Below the pieces are notes generated by a model, which saw nothing but the letters and a program-made list of their open reading frames with translations, did no database searches and was not told the DNA's origin. A program made the translations under genes and the position numbers. From Silene conica (lineage: Eukaryota > Streptophyta > Magnoliopsida > Caryophyllales > Caryophyllaceae): a stretch of 64,000 bases of DNA. The stretch spans positions 12,634,614 through 12,698,613 of the forward strand of contig CM055320.2 in the NCBI GenBank assembly GCA_029255685.2, given 5' to 3'. Positions 46,400 to 58,900 of this stretch are shown here, piece by piece. Position 1 is the stretch's first letter, and every line of letters starts with the position of its first letter.

Positions 46400-47476
46400 A
46401 CCAAAATAAACCCCCCTCGGTAATTATAAGAAACCTGGGTAAGAAAACACATAAATCCCTGCGCTTCCCAATATCCCCAAATTCGAACTCCGACGTCCAA
46501 TTTCCGACGCTTTCTCCCTCTTCAATCACAGTTTAAGGTATTTTTCTCTTCTAATTCTTTCCACCATTCATTATAATTGTATTGCTAGGGTTTCAATTTC
46601 CCCTTTGTGCTTTGCTATTTTGCTTTAATCTGTGATTAATCTGGAGCTGTAATCTTTCTACTTTAATTGACAATTGCTTTGTAAGCCGTAATATCAATAA
46701 TTGTAACTAATTTAACTTGTTTGAATCTCGTATGCTGAAGTTTTTGTTGTTAAATCATGTGTAGTTATGTTTAAATGCGATTTTTGATGTTGTAGCAGTG
46801 AATTGAAGGTGTTTTTTTTGATATTGTATGATGCGAGTATACACATTTTCATCTAATAAGGATTACTCGTGTGGGAATTGTGATAAGTTAGTTTTTAGCC
46901 TAAAAAATTAGGGTTTGGGAAGAGGAGAAATTCATGAATTGAATTAGGTGCAAGGCTGGCAGTTTGTTCGTAATTTTACAGAAGTGAGCTTCGATATGCA
47001 GGGTTGGCCACAAGCATGTTCTATTCAGTCACCTAGGTATCCTTATTTCATATCCCTGCCGCCTTACGTAGCATTACTGTATGGTAGGTACACAGACTTG
47101 AGTTCATCCAAATAAGCTATTCACGTGTGTATAGTAACGTGAACTTATGCACGATTCCTCATTGTCGTATTGGCGTATATCTTTTTTATTTAAGAAGGGA
47201 ACGTATGAGTGTGCTTGAGAACTATTAATTGCTTAATTCCATACTAGTATCTCAACTTTCATTTGCTTACTACGCGAATAAAATTAATTGAGTAGGGCTA
47301 AGGTAAATTTACCATGTTCGTAGATATATCATTTCGCGCTGGATGATTGAAAAGTTATGTGAATTTGTTTAGTCCTCTTTGTTTCATTGGAGATGGTAGT
47401 CATGCCCATCTGAGGGTTCTTCTACCTTTCAGGTTGGAAGTCGGATATTTTACTGTTGTGTTTGCTGAATCTCTCC
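46400..47476 (+). promoter_or_regulatory. DOT2 5' leader with a 5'UTR intron
   Basis: A pyrimidine-rich leader ends at a donor AAG|GTATTT (exon end 46537), and an acceptor 'tctacctttcag' ends at 47432, giving a 5'UTR intron of about 895 bp before the ATG at 47477. Such leader introns are common in plant housekeeping genes. The transcription start is not defined. Inferred from splice signals. Confidence 0.55.
47026..47325 (-). repeat. Dispersed repeat copy in the DOT2 leader intron
   Basis: The reverse complement of this stretch matches about 62008-62305, sharing 'agatactagtatgga', 'ttaatagttctcaagcacac' and 'cttgagttcatccaaa' (in one orientation or the other). It lies inside the 5'UTR intron. 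Confidence 0.75.
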
Positions 47477-50400
47477 ATGGGTACGGACTTGTCTGAGTCC
47501 AGGCGTGAAAGAAGTGAGGAGAGGCGCCGGGGTGATTCTCTAGTGAGGAAGTCCGTCGAAGTAGATGATCCGGAAGAGTGCGATAAAGAAAAAATTAAAG
47601 ATAGAAGCAAACACAGAAGTAAGGACAAGAACAAAAGTGGGAGAGAAGAGAAGGATCATAGAAGCAGAGACAAGGATCGATCAAAAACTAAGGATGGTAG
47701 GGAAAAGGAGGTTAAGGAGTCTGGGAAAGTTAGAATATCTAGCAAGGAAAAGAGAAAAGAAGGAATAGAAGAGCATGAAAAGGATAGAGCAAAAGACAAA
47801 GGAAGGGAAAAAGAACCCGAGAGAGATAAGCATAGAGGGAAAGCTAATGATAGAGATGAGGACAGAGACAGGAAAAGAGATCGTAATCGAGATCGCGAAA
47901 ATGAACCTGAGAGTGATCGCGGTCCACAGAAGGACAGAGAGAAAGAAAAGGGAAAGGAAGAGAGACCAAAGGAAAAAGGAAGAGACAGAGACAGGGGAAA
48001 AGATAGAGAAAGGGAAAAGGAGAAGGAAAAGACCAGAGAGAGGGAGAAAGAACGAGAACAAGATAAGAATAAGGATACACATATGCTTGATAGGGAGAAA
48101 GATAAAGATTACATTAGGGAAAAAGAGAGGGAGCTGAATCATGGCAAGGAGAGGTTGAGTAGGAGGAGTCGCGATGATCATGATCGCGATAATGATGAGG
48201 GAAAAGATCCTAAGGCTAAAGGCGATAGTGATTACACCAGAGACAGAGACTCTCATAACCAAGGAAAGACTTCTTTGGAAGAGGTAGATGCTGTTCACAT
48301 CAAACAAGGAGACTATGTGGAGGAGTCATCAGCTGCTCAAAATCAGTCGCGGAAGGAAATTGAAGAGCGAATCTCAAAAATGAAAGAAGAACGAATGAAA
48401 AGGAAATCTGATGGCGCCTCTGAGATCTTGTCGTGGGTCAATAAGAGTCGAAAACTTGAGGATAAGGTACAGTCTGAGCGACAGAAAGCAAAGCAAAGAT
48501 CTAAGATTCTGGATGAGCAGGATACTGTCGATGATGATGATGAAGAAGGGTTCTCTAGAAGTAAAGGGACTACTGATTCCTTGGCAGGAGTGAAGGTTCT
48601 TCATGGATTTGACAAAGTCTTGGAAGGGGGCTCAGTTGTTTTGACGCTTAAAGATCAAGATATACTTGCAGATGGTGATATAAATGAAAATTTGGACATG
48701 CTTGAAAATGTGGAAATTGGAGAGCAGAAGCGCAGGAATGATGCTTACAAAGCTGGGAAGAAAAATGCAGGAATATATGATGACAAATTTAATGACCAGC
48801 CAGGTGAAGAGAAAAAGATGCTGCCACAATATGATGATCCAACTGAGGAAGAAGGGGTGACTTTGGATGTCGCAGGTCGCTTCACCGCTGATAAGAAAAT
48901 GGAAGAGCTTCGCAGAAAGCTTCAGATCCCTTCTCTCAGTAATCAAGTTGAGGATCTTAATTCATCTGTTAGAACCTCATCAGACTACTATACTCCTGAA
49001 GAAATGCTTCAGTTCAGGAAACCTAAGAAAAAGAAGTCTTTACGGAAAAAGGAGAAACTTGATCTTGACGCCCTTGAGGCAGAAGCAATAGCTGAAGGAT
49101 TGGGTGTTTCAGATCTCCGTTCACGCAGTGATAGTAAAGGTCAAATTGCTAAAGAGGAACAAGAAAGAGCAGAGGCCAAAAGACGAAGTACTGTTTTTCA
49201 AGCTGCCTTTGCTCGAGCAGATGAGGCATCTAGGGCGCTTCGCACCGAGCAAACTCTTCCTACTGTCAAGGAAGAGGATGATGCTGAAGTTTTTGCTGAT
49301 GATGATGAGGATCTGCAGAAGTCCTTGGAAAGAGCTAGAAAACTAGCTTTGAAGAAACAAACCGAGAAAGCACCAACTGGGACAGAGGCTATTGCACGCC
49401 TGGCGGCGTCAGCTGCAAGCACTCAGCCTGTTGATGCTCAAAACTCAACTTCAGGAGATGCTTTAGAAAACAAAGTTGTCTTCACTGAAATGGAGGAGTT
49501 CGTCTGGGGTCTTCAACTTGATGAAGGTATCTCCTCTTCCCTCTCTTTCTCTCTCATCTTTGTTTGTTTGTGTACTTTGTGGGTGAGTATTGCATCGAAG
49601 TTTCTATGGATTACTTTCAATTTTCATATTCTCGTTGCTCGCACTGTTTCCATGAAGCCTTTACCCCTCAGAAGAAATGTTCTCTCTTTGCACTACCTAA
49701 TTGAGGATGGAGCTTTATCTCTTCATTTATATTTTCTCTGTAGTTATCTCTTAATAGTAGACAGACCTGATACACCTAATTTGAGACCCGAATTAGAGAA
49801 CCTGGATACGACCTGGAATCTGAATTGGCCTGCCCGACCCGAGCTTTGCTGTGGCCAATATTTTCCTGAAAGTTTCCGTAACTGCTGCTGCCCAAATGAC
49901 CAGCAGTGACTCTGGATGATTGTAACAAATAAATTGAAATCACTTTAAATAGCAAAAACTTTTAGTCATGACTCAAATCAAGTCGTAGCATTGTAACCAC
50001 TGATCCAAGAATGATCAAACCTGAAGTGACGTGTACCCAAAATGACCCAACACAGCAAACCTGAATCAGACCCAATCGAACGTAAATTGTATGACCCGTT
50101 CCAAAGTGATAACTTGAATGTCTTGTTTGTAAGGTCTATGATGCATGTATCCTAATGACCTAATTCAAGGAATACTTCTGTCTTTAATATCTGAAGTATT
50201 CTTAAGTCATTTTATCTGATGTCATCTATTGTTTGCAGATACTCAAAAGCCAGACCATGATGATGTGTTTATGGAGGAAGACGAAGCTCCAAAAATGTCC
50301 GAGGAAAAAAAGGATGAGACCAGTGCTTGGACAGAAACCTTAGAATCTGGATCTGATGAACCCTCCATGACTGAAGTTAAAAAGGAAATGGTTCCAGATG

Positions 50401-52462
50401 ATACTATCCATGAAGCTCCTGTAGGGAAAGGATTGTCTGGTGCTCTTAAACTGCTAAAAGATCGGGGGGCGCTTAAAGAAACAACTGAATGGGGTGGCAG
50501 AAACACGGACAAGAAGAAAAGTAAATTGGTTGGGATACATGATGACGAAGGACCTAAGGAGATACACTTGGAGAGGAGAGATGAGTTTGGAAGAATTGTA
50601 AGTATTCATTTCTTATCAACTTTTTGCCTTCTGTTCCTTTTTGGTTATTTTCCCCTAGTTCAAGTTGGCATGTTATGGTCACAACCGCACAAGTCATGTG
50701 TTTTTGTGGTAGCTAATGAGTGTTAAGGGCACATTTGCTAATTACTTGTTGACATTCTGATTTTCATTTGTAGCATGGAAGCTTTGAGAACTTTTATATT
50801 AGTTTTTCTTTGATTTTGGTTTTGTCCAGATCTAGTAACGCCAATTTCTTTTGCAGCTGACTCCAAAAGAAGCCTTCCGTCTGATTTCTCATAGGTTTCA
50901 TGGAAAAGGGCCTGGCAAAGGGAAGCAGGAAAAACGAATGAAGCAGTACCAAGACGAACAAAGGTTAAAGCAAATGACTTCTTCAGATGTTCTTCCACAG
51001 TCTGTGGAGAGAATGCGAGAGGCTCAGTTGCAGTCAAGGACACCGTATCTTGTTCTCAGTGGAAATGTTAGACCTGGGTAAGTTTAGTATGCTTTATTAT
51101 TCTATTACTAGACATTAGACCTGCCAAACGGGTTGGGCGAGCTGGGTTTGGGGTCGAAATGCGGGTAAAAAATTTAGCTTCTAAAGCCTTTTTCCTACCA
51201 TTTTTTTAATTTGAAGAAGTATTTTAAAATTAAAACATATGGAGTATTTAACATTAATATTTTAATCATATCCAATGTTTACTCGGCTAAGGTAACAGGC
51301 GTGTTTGGAACGCCTAATTTTAACTCCTTCAATTTGTGCCATGGTTTTAAATCTCGGCCGAGTCGTATCGTATCGGCCGATTTTTATCGGATTTTCACTC
51401 TGCCGATACGAGATATCGCCCGAGAAATCACCGAGATTCACCGTGATCCGTCCGCGGTGGCCGATTAAGGTCCGGTGATACCGCTACCGTGTGTACGACC
51501 GTTACTGAGATTTTAAAGCATGCTTTGTGCTCAATTTTCCCTTTTAAAGTAGACACATCTCTTCAAAATCACCCTCGCTTCATCTGTTTCCCCACGGCAG
51601 CAAGGTGCAATATTCACGTCTCTCTGATTTATTTCTCCAAGTTTTGTGGCGTTTTCCGAATCAAACAAATAGCTAAATGATCAAAACTGAGAAGTGAAAA
51701 AAATTACTATTATCATTTTGGGATTGGATAAATTTAAGGGATATAAATAGAAACAATAATTTGTTGGATGTTTTGAGGGGGATAATTGAGAAAGATGAAG
51801 TGAATGCGGTCTTGGCAAAATATGTCCAGGTATTTAGTGACCTAAAAATATCCTTGAGACTGTGTTGGCAGGGTTTGGGCGTTCAATATTATCTTCTGAA
51901 CCTTTATACTTGATGTGTGTTTTTCTAACTAGTTGTAGCAAGTTATGGTTGCAACATCTCTTTCATTGATGTTGCATGTCTCTTGCCTTTACACTTGTGT
52001 AACATGTATTACTGATCGTTCTTGTGTTCTTCAGTTTAAGGGTAAAGCATTTGGATTAGGTTGCCCATACTAAGCTCACTTTTTCCCCCTGCTCTTTTGT
52101 AGTATGGATACCCCTAATTGATTGGGATATGGTTTTAAATGTATAGCTAAAATTATCATTGTAGTTTGCTTATTGATGCTTGCAATTAAATAGTTGAATC
52201 TTTTTATCGTCAGGCAAACAAGTGATCCTAGGAGCGGATATGCAACTGTTGAGAAAGAAGTCCCTGGAAGCTTGACCCCCATGCTTGGGGATGCGAAGGT
52301 CCGTTAAACACTTACCGTGTCAAGTGTTAGATATGTATGCTCTTCTTTGTATATTTATTTTCTGTGGTTAAATCTGGTTCTGAATGTCAGGTTGAGCATT
52401 TTCTAGGAATCAAGCGGAAGGTTGACGATGGAGGTGGTTCATCAAAGAAGCCAAAAAAATGA
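47477..52462 (+). CDS. DOT2: SART1-family protein DOT2, tri-snRNP splicing factor
   Basis: Orthologue of Arabidopsis DOT2/MDF, human SART1 and yeast Snu66, a U4/U6.U5 tri-snRNP component needed for spliceosome activation and, in plants, for meristem and vein development. Coding exons 47477-49526, 50239-50597, 50857-51077, 52214-52298 and 52391-52462 join in frame to 928 residues. Residues 1 to about 280 are an RD/RE/KE-rich disordered region. From about 295 the SART1 region begins (ILSWVNKSRKLEDK near 318, GVKVLHGFDKVLEGG near 370, SSDYYTPEEMLQFRKPKKKK near 500, VFTEMEEFVWGLQ near 670, GKGLSGALKLLKDRG near 745), and the end is EHFLGIKRKVDDGG...KKPKK, as in Arabidopsis. The ATG at 47477 (MGTDLSESRRER) is chosen because nothing upstream in frame is an ATG. 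The first intron stays open for over 120 codons if retained. Confidence 0.95.
49527..50238 (+). other. DOT2 intron after coding exon 1
   Basis: A 712-bp intron with GT-AG ends. Around 49755-50100 it contains 'gacctgatac', 'gacccgaattag' and 'cctgcccgacccgag' tracts that resemble a common plant repeat. No other feature. Confidence 0.6.
51110..51200. repeat. 'gacctgccaaacgggt' repeat fragment
   Basis: Similar to the stretch at 29258-29340 and rich in 'cgggt' motifs. Probably the end of a non-autonomous element, but no pair of ends could be set. Confidence 0.35.
51340..51522. mobile_element. hAT-like MITE in DOT2 intron 3
   Basis: Terminal inverted repeats CATGGTTTTAAATCTCGG and, reversed at the right, CATGCTTTAAAATCTCAG. 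The 8-bp flanks atttgtgc (51332-51339) and ctttgtgc (51523-51530) match at seven positions. The 183-bp interior has 'ggccgatttttatcgg'. It lies in the 1136-bp intron 51078-52213. Confidence 0.65.
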
Positions 52463-53286
52463 TTGCCTTCTTATTTTATTTGCTGTTTTGTTCAACGAAA
52501 TTTATTCATCAATTCGAAGGGCGTGGAAGATCAAACTTTTTCTGCATTGGATACTTTTGGGGAGAGATTTTGCAGTCTCTAAACTAGAGTTTGATACGAA
52601 ATCACTGTAAATGGATTTGCTCTGTTGGGTCGATGTTAACCATGGGTTTTTTGGTTCTTGGTACGCCAAATTTTAAGTTTTATAAGATGGTTTAGCACTG
52701 AATGCAGCATTGGGCCTCCAGTTGCTAGATTTGTACCGGGTCTGTATCATTTACCTTTGCCTCAGGTAAACCAGCCAAATGTCACTACTTTTTACACCAC
52801 CGTTTGCTGTATTTGTACTGGATCTGTAACATTTCCCTTTGTCCAAGGCAGTTATTCTTCTCCTCTCTTTCCTACTTGGAACATTTCTTGCTCATTTAAG
52901 TTCTCTTAAAAGCATTTTAGTTACTTTTGAGCTGACATTGAGTTGCGAAAACATGATCTTCTAACCTTGAACTTGAACTTTTATCTTCGTAACGCCTTGA
53001 GGTGGTGTTTGGTTGACTAAAGGGGTCAACGGTAGTGAAATCAAGAAAGTCTATTGAATGTGTAAAAAAAAGAAGTGGAACGAAAGGGAAATTATTCTAC
53101 CCTCAGTTTTACTTAGGCCTTGGTGTTTCTGGCCTTTTAGAGCCGTGTTGAATTGAACTTGATGAATCTAAATTGAATCGAATTGAACTAAACTGAATCG
53201 AGCTTAGTTAAATTAAACTGAATTTAATCGAGCTGAATTAGACTAAACTGAACTGAATGAAGCTGAAATTAATTAGTTTTGTTTGA
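52463..53286 (+). other. DOT2 3' region and spacer
   Basis: 3' untranslated sequence of DOT2 follows the stop; the poly(A) site is not fixed. From 53150 to 53280 the sequence is a low-complexity run of 'gaactgaat' and 'gaattgaact' variants. Inverted counterparts ('agttcagttcaattcagctc') lie at 54430-54790, beyond the SINE and MITE. Confidence 0.5.
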
Positions 53287-53498
53287 AACCAAGTGGTGTA
53301 AGTTCAGTGGTACTTGGGTTAAATCTTGAAACTTGCGAAAATGCAGGAGTTGAGAAGTCTTAGGTTCGACTACCTGTTGGGTTGATGATCACTTGGCCAC
53401 TGCAGCCTCCGAAGGTATGACTTGGCTTACCTGGTCCATGTGATGATGCGGGAATGCATGGGCCGGGGAGAATCAACTCCCTTTGTCATAAAAAAAAG
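53287..53498 (+). mobile_element. tRNA-derived SINE (plus), second copy
   Basis: Same family as 30218-30438: accaagtggtg start, 'agttcagtggtacttgggtt' A-box region, B box 'ggttcgactacc', the conserved 'cacttggccactgcagc' and 'gcgggaatgcatgggcc', then an A tail. Short duplications TTGTTTGA flank it (53279-53286 and 53499-53506). It is clearly diverged from the other copy, so it is older or from another subfamily. Confidence 0.8.
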
Positions 53499-53566
53499 TT
53501 GTTTGATTAATAAATGTTTGCAGTTTAATTTTTTTTTAATAACAATAATTATAATAATAAAATAAG

Positions 53567-54377
53567 GGACGTGCTTTTTCACATACGGATTTTACTCTTT
53601 CACATAAGCTTTTTACCGTACAATTCTTGTCATTTGTTCCTTCTTTGATTAATAAATTTATTTTTCTCTCTTCCCTAACCCCATTCACCACCAAATCCCC
53701 ACCGGCCACCTCCACTCGCCGGAAACCTCAACTCCGGTCGGGCCTGACCAGCCTCCTTATGCCCCCGCTCCCCTCTCCTGCGACTGTCGGCACTCACCTC
53801 CCCTCCCCCGCAACCTCCCCCCATGCTACTCTGACCGCCTCCCCTCCGCCGCAACCCCTCTCCCCTGCCCCGACGTCCAACCGCCCCCTCCCTCTCCCCC
53901 TGCCACGCACCCCCTCCTTCCGTCGCGCACCCCCCTTCCCTGTCGCGCACGCATTGCCGCCCCTCCCCTATCGCGCACGCACTGCCGCCCCTCCCCTCCC
54001 CCTCCCCTGTCGCGCCCCTCCCCCTGCGTCGCACGTCCGGCAGGTCCGCCCGCCCCTGCCATGCCCCTCCCTATCCCGCCCCTGCCGCGCACGCACTCCA
54101 TTACTTCTCTCGTATTTTTTTTAAATTAATTAATTTTGCTAGTTCTCAATAGATTTACTTTTTTTTAATTAACTAATTTCTTTTTTCTAATTAGTTTGTT
54201 TTGTTTTTAGAGGTTGGTTGATAAGCAATATCAATATTTGGAGAATTAAACAAAATCAATATGAGTGGTTTTGTTTAGATTTATGAAAGAGAGTTTATGA
54301 AAAAAGGGTAGATGATGAAAATTTTATGAAAAAGTGTATGTGAAAAAGTAAAGTCCGTATGTGAAAAAGTAATTCCG
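53567..54377. mobile_element. MULE-type MITE with C-rich core (copy 2)
   Basis: Same terminal repeats as 44935-45676 (GGACGTGCTTTTTCACATAC at the left; right end 'aagtaattccg'). The 9-bp duplication TAAAATAAG is perfect (53558-53566 and 54378-54386). The core, 53690-54110, is extremely C-rich ('cctcccc', 'gtcgcgcacgcac') with a different sequence from copy 1. It keeps a long open frame simply because of base composition. Confidence 0.8.
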
Positions 54378-55700
54378 TAAAATAAGAGCACACATTTAAT
54401 TGTAATTCCGCTATCCATAAGATCCATAATCCGATCCATATCAGTTCAGTTGCCTTTACTTCGTTAGTCGTTACACCTTATTCTTTTATACTTGAAATCT
54501 TACTCTTTAAGTTCAGTCCAACTATAATAGGTTAAAGTTAATATAATTTAACTCTTTTAAGTTAGTTCAGTTCAATTCAGCTCAATTGAGCTTATATATG
54601 TAAAGTTCAACTCCTATAAGTTCGATTCAAAAAACTTTTGTTCAAATTTATTTTCCTACAATTTCAGCTTCTATAAATCTAGTTCAACTCTAATAAGTTT
54701 TGTTCAGTTCCTACGAATTTAGTTCAACTCAACTCCTCTAAGTTCATTTCAGCAGATATAAGTTTAATTCAGCAAATTTAAATTCAAAAGAACAAGGTCT
54801 TTCTTAATTATAATTTAGTTCGTCTTAAAAGATAATTTGAGCATTTAGTACTGGTAGTATCGTAAGTGTTATGAGTAGTTTATGAGCTTTACTATTGTAA
54901 ACTTTATGAGGTTATTCACGTTAATCTATCATGTTAGAGATCTTTCATTCATTATGCTATTGTGAGATTATCGAACTTGGGAATTTGTATTTAATGATTT
55001 AGTTAAATTATTAATAAAATGACATATTTCACCTAACAAGTATTAATATAATTGAATACACAATTTTCTCTAATAGTTAAAATGACATAGGATTCACCTA
55101 ACAAGTATTGGTATAATAGAACCATTCGGAAATCTAATAGTTAAAATGCAGATATGTAGTATAGACCTCCTTTGGGAGTTGGACGAAATAAATATCTAGT
55201 CAATTTAATTAATAATAATAAATATATTTTTTAGAAAAAGAATGAGATTAATTAGGATTGGTTTTTTGCATGTGAAAAGAATTCAGGTCGATTTTACATT
55301 TTTGATGGGTTTAAATCTAGGAAAAAATAGATATGAATCGAATTTGGATCGGGTTAAAGATGGATTTGAATCGGGTTCGGGCCGGTGATGGAACTTAACT
55401 CTTAAGTGGATCAGATAGATCGGGTCGATTATGGTTATGAAATGGATTGCGTGGATTTGGTTCGGGTATTTTTTGTGTGGATTTGGATTCGGGTTCTAAC
55501 TAATAGATATGGATATGAGTTTTCAAACCATGGATTTGGATCGCTAAATTTCCATCGGATTGGTTCGATTTCAGTACTGAACAAATTGCCATCCCTAGTG
55601 ACAAGAGAGATCGATCAAAACATCGTTATGAACTTATGCCCACAAGTTCACGAATAAAGCCAGTTCCACATGTTTTAACATGGGAGTAAATCAAAACATT
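54378..55700. other. Intergenic spacer between the convergent host genes
   Basis: 54430-54790 is a low-complexity 'agttcaactc' field, roughly the inverse of 53150-53280. About 55320-55600 holds repeated 'gatttggatcgggtt' motifs and ends 'attgccatccctag', which reads in reverse as ctagggatggcaat, a typical end of hAT-like plant repeats. No gene. Confidence 0.5.
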
Positions 55701-55742
55701 GCCGAAGCAAACGGTCTTCCCATGTTGCAAGTACTGCAGTGT

Positions 55743-55748
55743 TTTATT
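55743..55748 (-). terminator. Possible poly(A) signal AATAAA of the UBL gene
   Basis: AATAAA on the minus strand about 240 bases after the stop codon at 55987. It is a reasonable plant 3'UTR length, but AATAAA is frequent in AT-rich DNA. Confidence 0.3.
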
Positions 55749-55986
55749 TATATCAATCAAAATTTCCAAAGTTAATGAAAACTTTGCAGAAATTGCCCCT
55801 AAATTTAGGATGAAAGCTAAAAGATGTTTGTATACCTGTACGTCTCTCTCAACATTGGTACTTAAACAATGTTACATTTACCCCAAACAAAAAAGCGCTT
55901 ACAGCCTAAACTCATGCAGATAATTCCTGTTGATGAAGAGACCTGCAACTTGCGATATTTGAACACGACACTCTGGATGGGGCTCT

Positions 55987-58900
55987 TCACTCCGTCTGCA
56001 AACAAAAAAGGTTGGCAAACAGTGAATAAGGAATGCTAAGTGACATGGATGAGAAATACATTATATTAGCAATAAGTATAAGTTTACGAAACTTCCAAGG
56101 AACAGACAGTCGTAAATGGTGACGAAACATGAAGGGGTTACCTTTTGACGTTTAGGACTGGGAACTCCAGCATCATGGTCATCCTGACGCCGTGTATTCC
56201 TGGCTCCAGATCTCTCTCCCTGCAGCATGGTAATGATCGCATTTCACAACCCAGTTACAAATTCAAATCATTCAAAAATCAAGAAAGAGAATTCTCACAG
56301 CAGCTGAAGTAGACGGCTCATCTCTCTGTATTGAAGTTTCGATCAAAGGCATTACATGCTGAAGCATCCTGGACAAAAACAATCCCTCCTCCGTCACCCT
56401 TGCTTCTGTGTCCTCTCTAACTGTATCACTGGGTGGTCCTTGCTCTGTCACCCCTGTAGCTATACCCTCTGAGTTCACGCTCTCTACATGCAACTCACCA
56501 CCAGGAAACAGTCCTCTCATCATTTGAAAAATGTCAGCAGATATCTGCCCCCTGCTATTTGCGTCACTTGGAATTCCTCCAGTTGTAAGGATATCGATCT
56601 CAATGGTGCGGGATCTAACTGATTCTCCACTCCCTGTTCGGACAATTTAAACCAATATGTCAAAAAAAAAATGACAGACTTTTTTTTTGTTTTAGCTTTC
56701 ACGCTTTTCTTACTCCATTTTTTACAAACACACTTCTTTTTTATTTATCTTCTTTTACTTTGCTTATTTACCTTTGACCGTATCCGCGAATTCAAACCTA
56801 GACGGATTCAGATGAGGATTCCTGTTAGCCGACCCCCCACCTTTGACCGTAAAGCTTTGTTGTTGTTTTTGTTGTCAAAAAGCAGTTTAATTACCATTTT
56901 GCAACATTGTTTGACAGCTGTTAAAGTCTTTAACGATAAAAACATGCAAGTAACATAAACAATGTAAAGTAGGAGTAGCAGATTGAATACCATCTCCAGC
57001 AGAATCTTCAACATTTTGCTGCACAGCTGCAGACTCGGGAGTCTGCATGTCGCCAGCTACTTGGCTCAAATTTCCAGACAGCGGGTTTGGATTTCTTCGA
57101 AGAAGTGAATACAAGAAGTCTAATGAGCCAGCTTCTGGCTGTGAGCGATTTGCATCCAAACCTCCAGCCATTGTGGGCCCAGAAGGCAATACATGAACAC
57201 CAACCCCACTATTTGATGGAGGAGAATCTGATGTCCCAGTAGCAGGTTGGTTATTTCGTGTTACGCCAATAACAACAGGGGATGCCTGCCTCTGACCAGA
57301 AGGCTGTTGAAGTCCCACAGGTTCTGCTTGTTGAGTTGATGGGGGTACTGTCAGTAAAAAGACTAGTTAGTTAAACTCTAGAAACTAGAAAGTGGCCGAC
57401 TCAGACTTCAATTAATAACAAACCATAGAGAACAAGTAATGAACCTCTACGAATTTGTATATCAATGCGTCTAGGTCCGACACCAGCACCAGCACCAGCA
57501 CCATTAGTCAAACCAGACCCTGATTGCATGCTTTCTGGAAGGAGGGAACCAAAACTTGCTCCAGGCAGAAAAGGGAGAGGCTACAAACAATACTTCTGTT
57601 AGCAGAATATCTACAAAAGGGATCCTTAGCAATATTCAGAATTCCAAGAAATACCTGAACCATTAGCGGATTAGGTCCAGATGGAGAAATATAAATTGCA
57701 GGCCCAGCATTGACTACCGCTTCTGACTGGAAAATAAAAATGTTGCAAAAAGAATGTAAAAACAATGTTAAAAAAAAGCACAAATCGGCCTATATACAAT
57801 GAGGCATAACTCACTGGTGATCGCCCAAGTCTGAGTGTCGAGACCGTACGACCAAGCTCAAGAAAATAAGCACCCAGATTTTGTAAGAGGATCCCTGTTC
57901 TTAGTGCCCCAGACTGAGCATTTGCCCTAGCCACTGAATCAGTCAAATTCTCTTGGTTTTCCAGTTGCGTAGCCAGCTGCTGTAAGTTTAGTGGTGACAA
58001 ACTCGTTAAAAATGCTTCACTTAATAATATGCCACAAAAAATCAACCGAGGCATTCAACCTGAAGTCCAGAACTAAACATTACTCATTTAATCTAACAGA
58101 ATGAACCACATTAGATTAATATACTTTATTAATAAGGGATATAGTCAACAATGCTTTGGAAGACATACAAGCAAACATTCTTCCGCTAACTGATTGAGCA
58201 TCTGCCTTGTGTTAGACAGTAACTCTGCTAATGATGCTGGAGTAGGAAGTGCACTTTCTGACTGTGATCTAGATGCACCTGAATTTCTTTGACTAGATGA
58301 AGCCCCGTTACTATTTTCCTCAACATTCCCTATTTGTATCAATTGCCACGCATTTCATGTGTTAGACACATAGTAAAAACAAAAACAAAACAAAAAAAGT
58401 AATTATCTACGTATAAACTAACCGTTGTTCAACAATTCTTCTCTCATACGACTCAAATACTGTGATAAGGTTACCACAGCATCTAAGATTACCTGCAAGA
58501 ACAAAGAATAGACATTTAGTTAAGTAACATGTAGAAATCCAGTGACAGGAGTTGGCAACAGCAGCAAATAGTAAACTCACCGGAGCCTGGACAGAGCCAA
58601 ATGGAATGCCTGCAGGGAATCCAAATGCACTTAGCAGTCTAGACCTATCATTTGAACTTCTCATCCCAGATTGCTCTGCTGACCTTTGAGTCGTATCTGC
58701 AGCAGTGCCAGGAGCAGGTGCCTCCTGTCTATCCCCAGCTTGATTCTAAAGAAGAAAGAAGAAATAAGAGGGACAGACTTTTTCTTTTTACCGGCCGGGT
58801 GGTGGTGGTGTCTATCTAACAAAACCTTGCTCTACCTGTCTACCATATAGAGACGTCGAGTACTGTGAAAGAGGAAAACACAAAACCTACTGAGGTGAAC

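Noticed and set aside
47456-47476. Alternative start upstream of the DOT2 ATG
   Set aside because: The codon is TTG; the first in-frame ATG is 47477, just after the leader acceptor.
47681-48307. Long minus-strand frame opposite DOT2 exon 1
   Set aside because: It mirrors the RD/RE/KE-repeat coding region; no independent signal.
51211-51680. Short open frames in DOT2 intron 3
   Set aside because: They cover a MITE and intronic DNA, without domain or splice support.
53627-54124. 165-codon proline-rich open frame
   Set aside because: It lies in the C-rich core of a MITE, and the opposite strand is open as well; base composition alone explains it.
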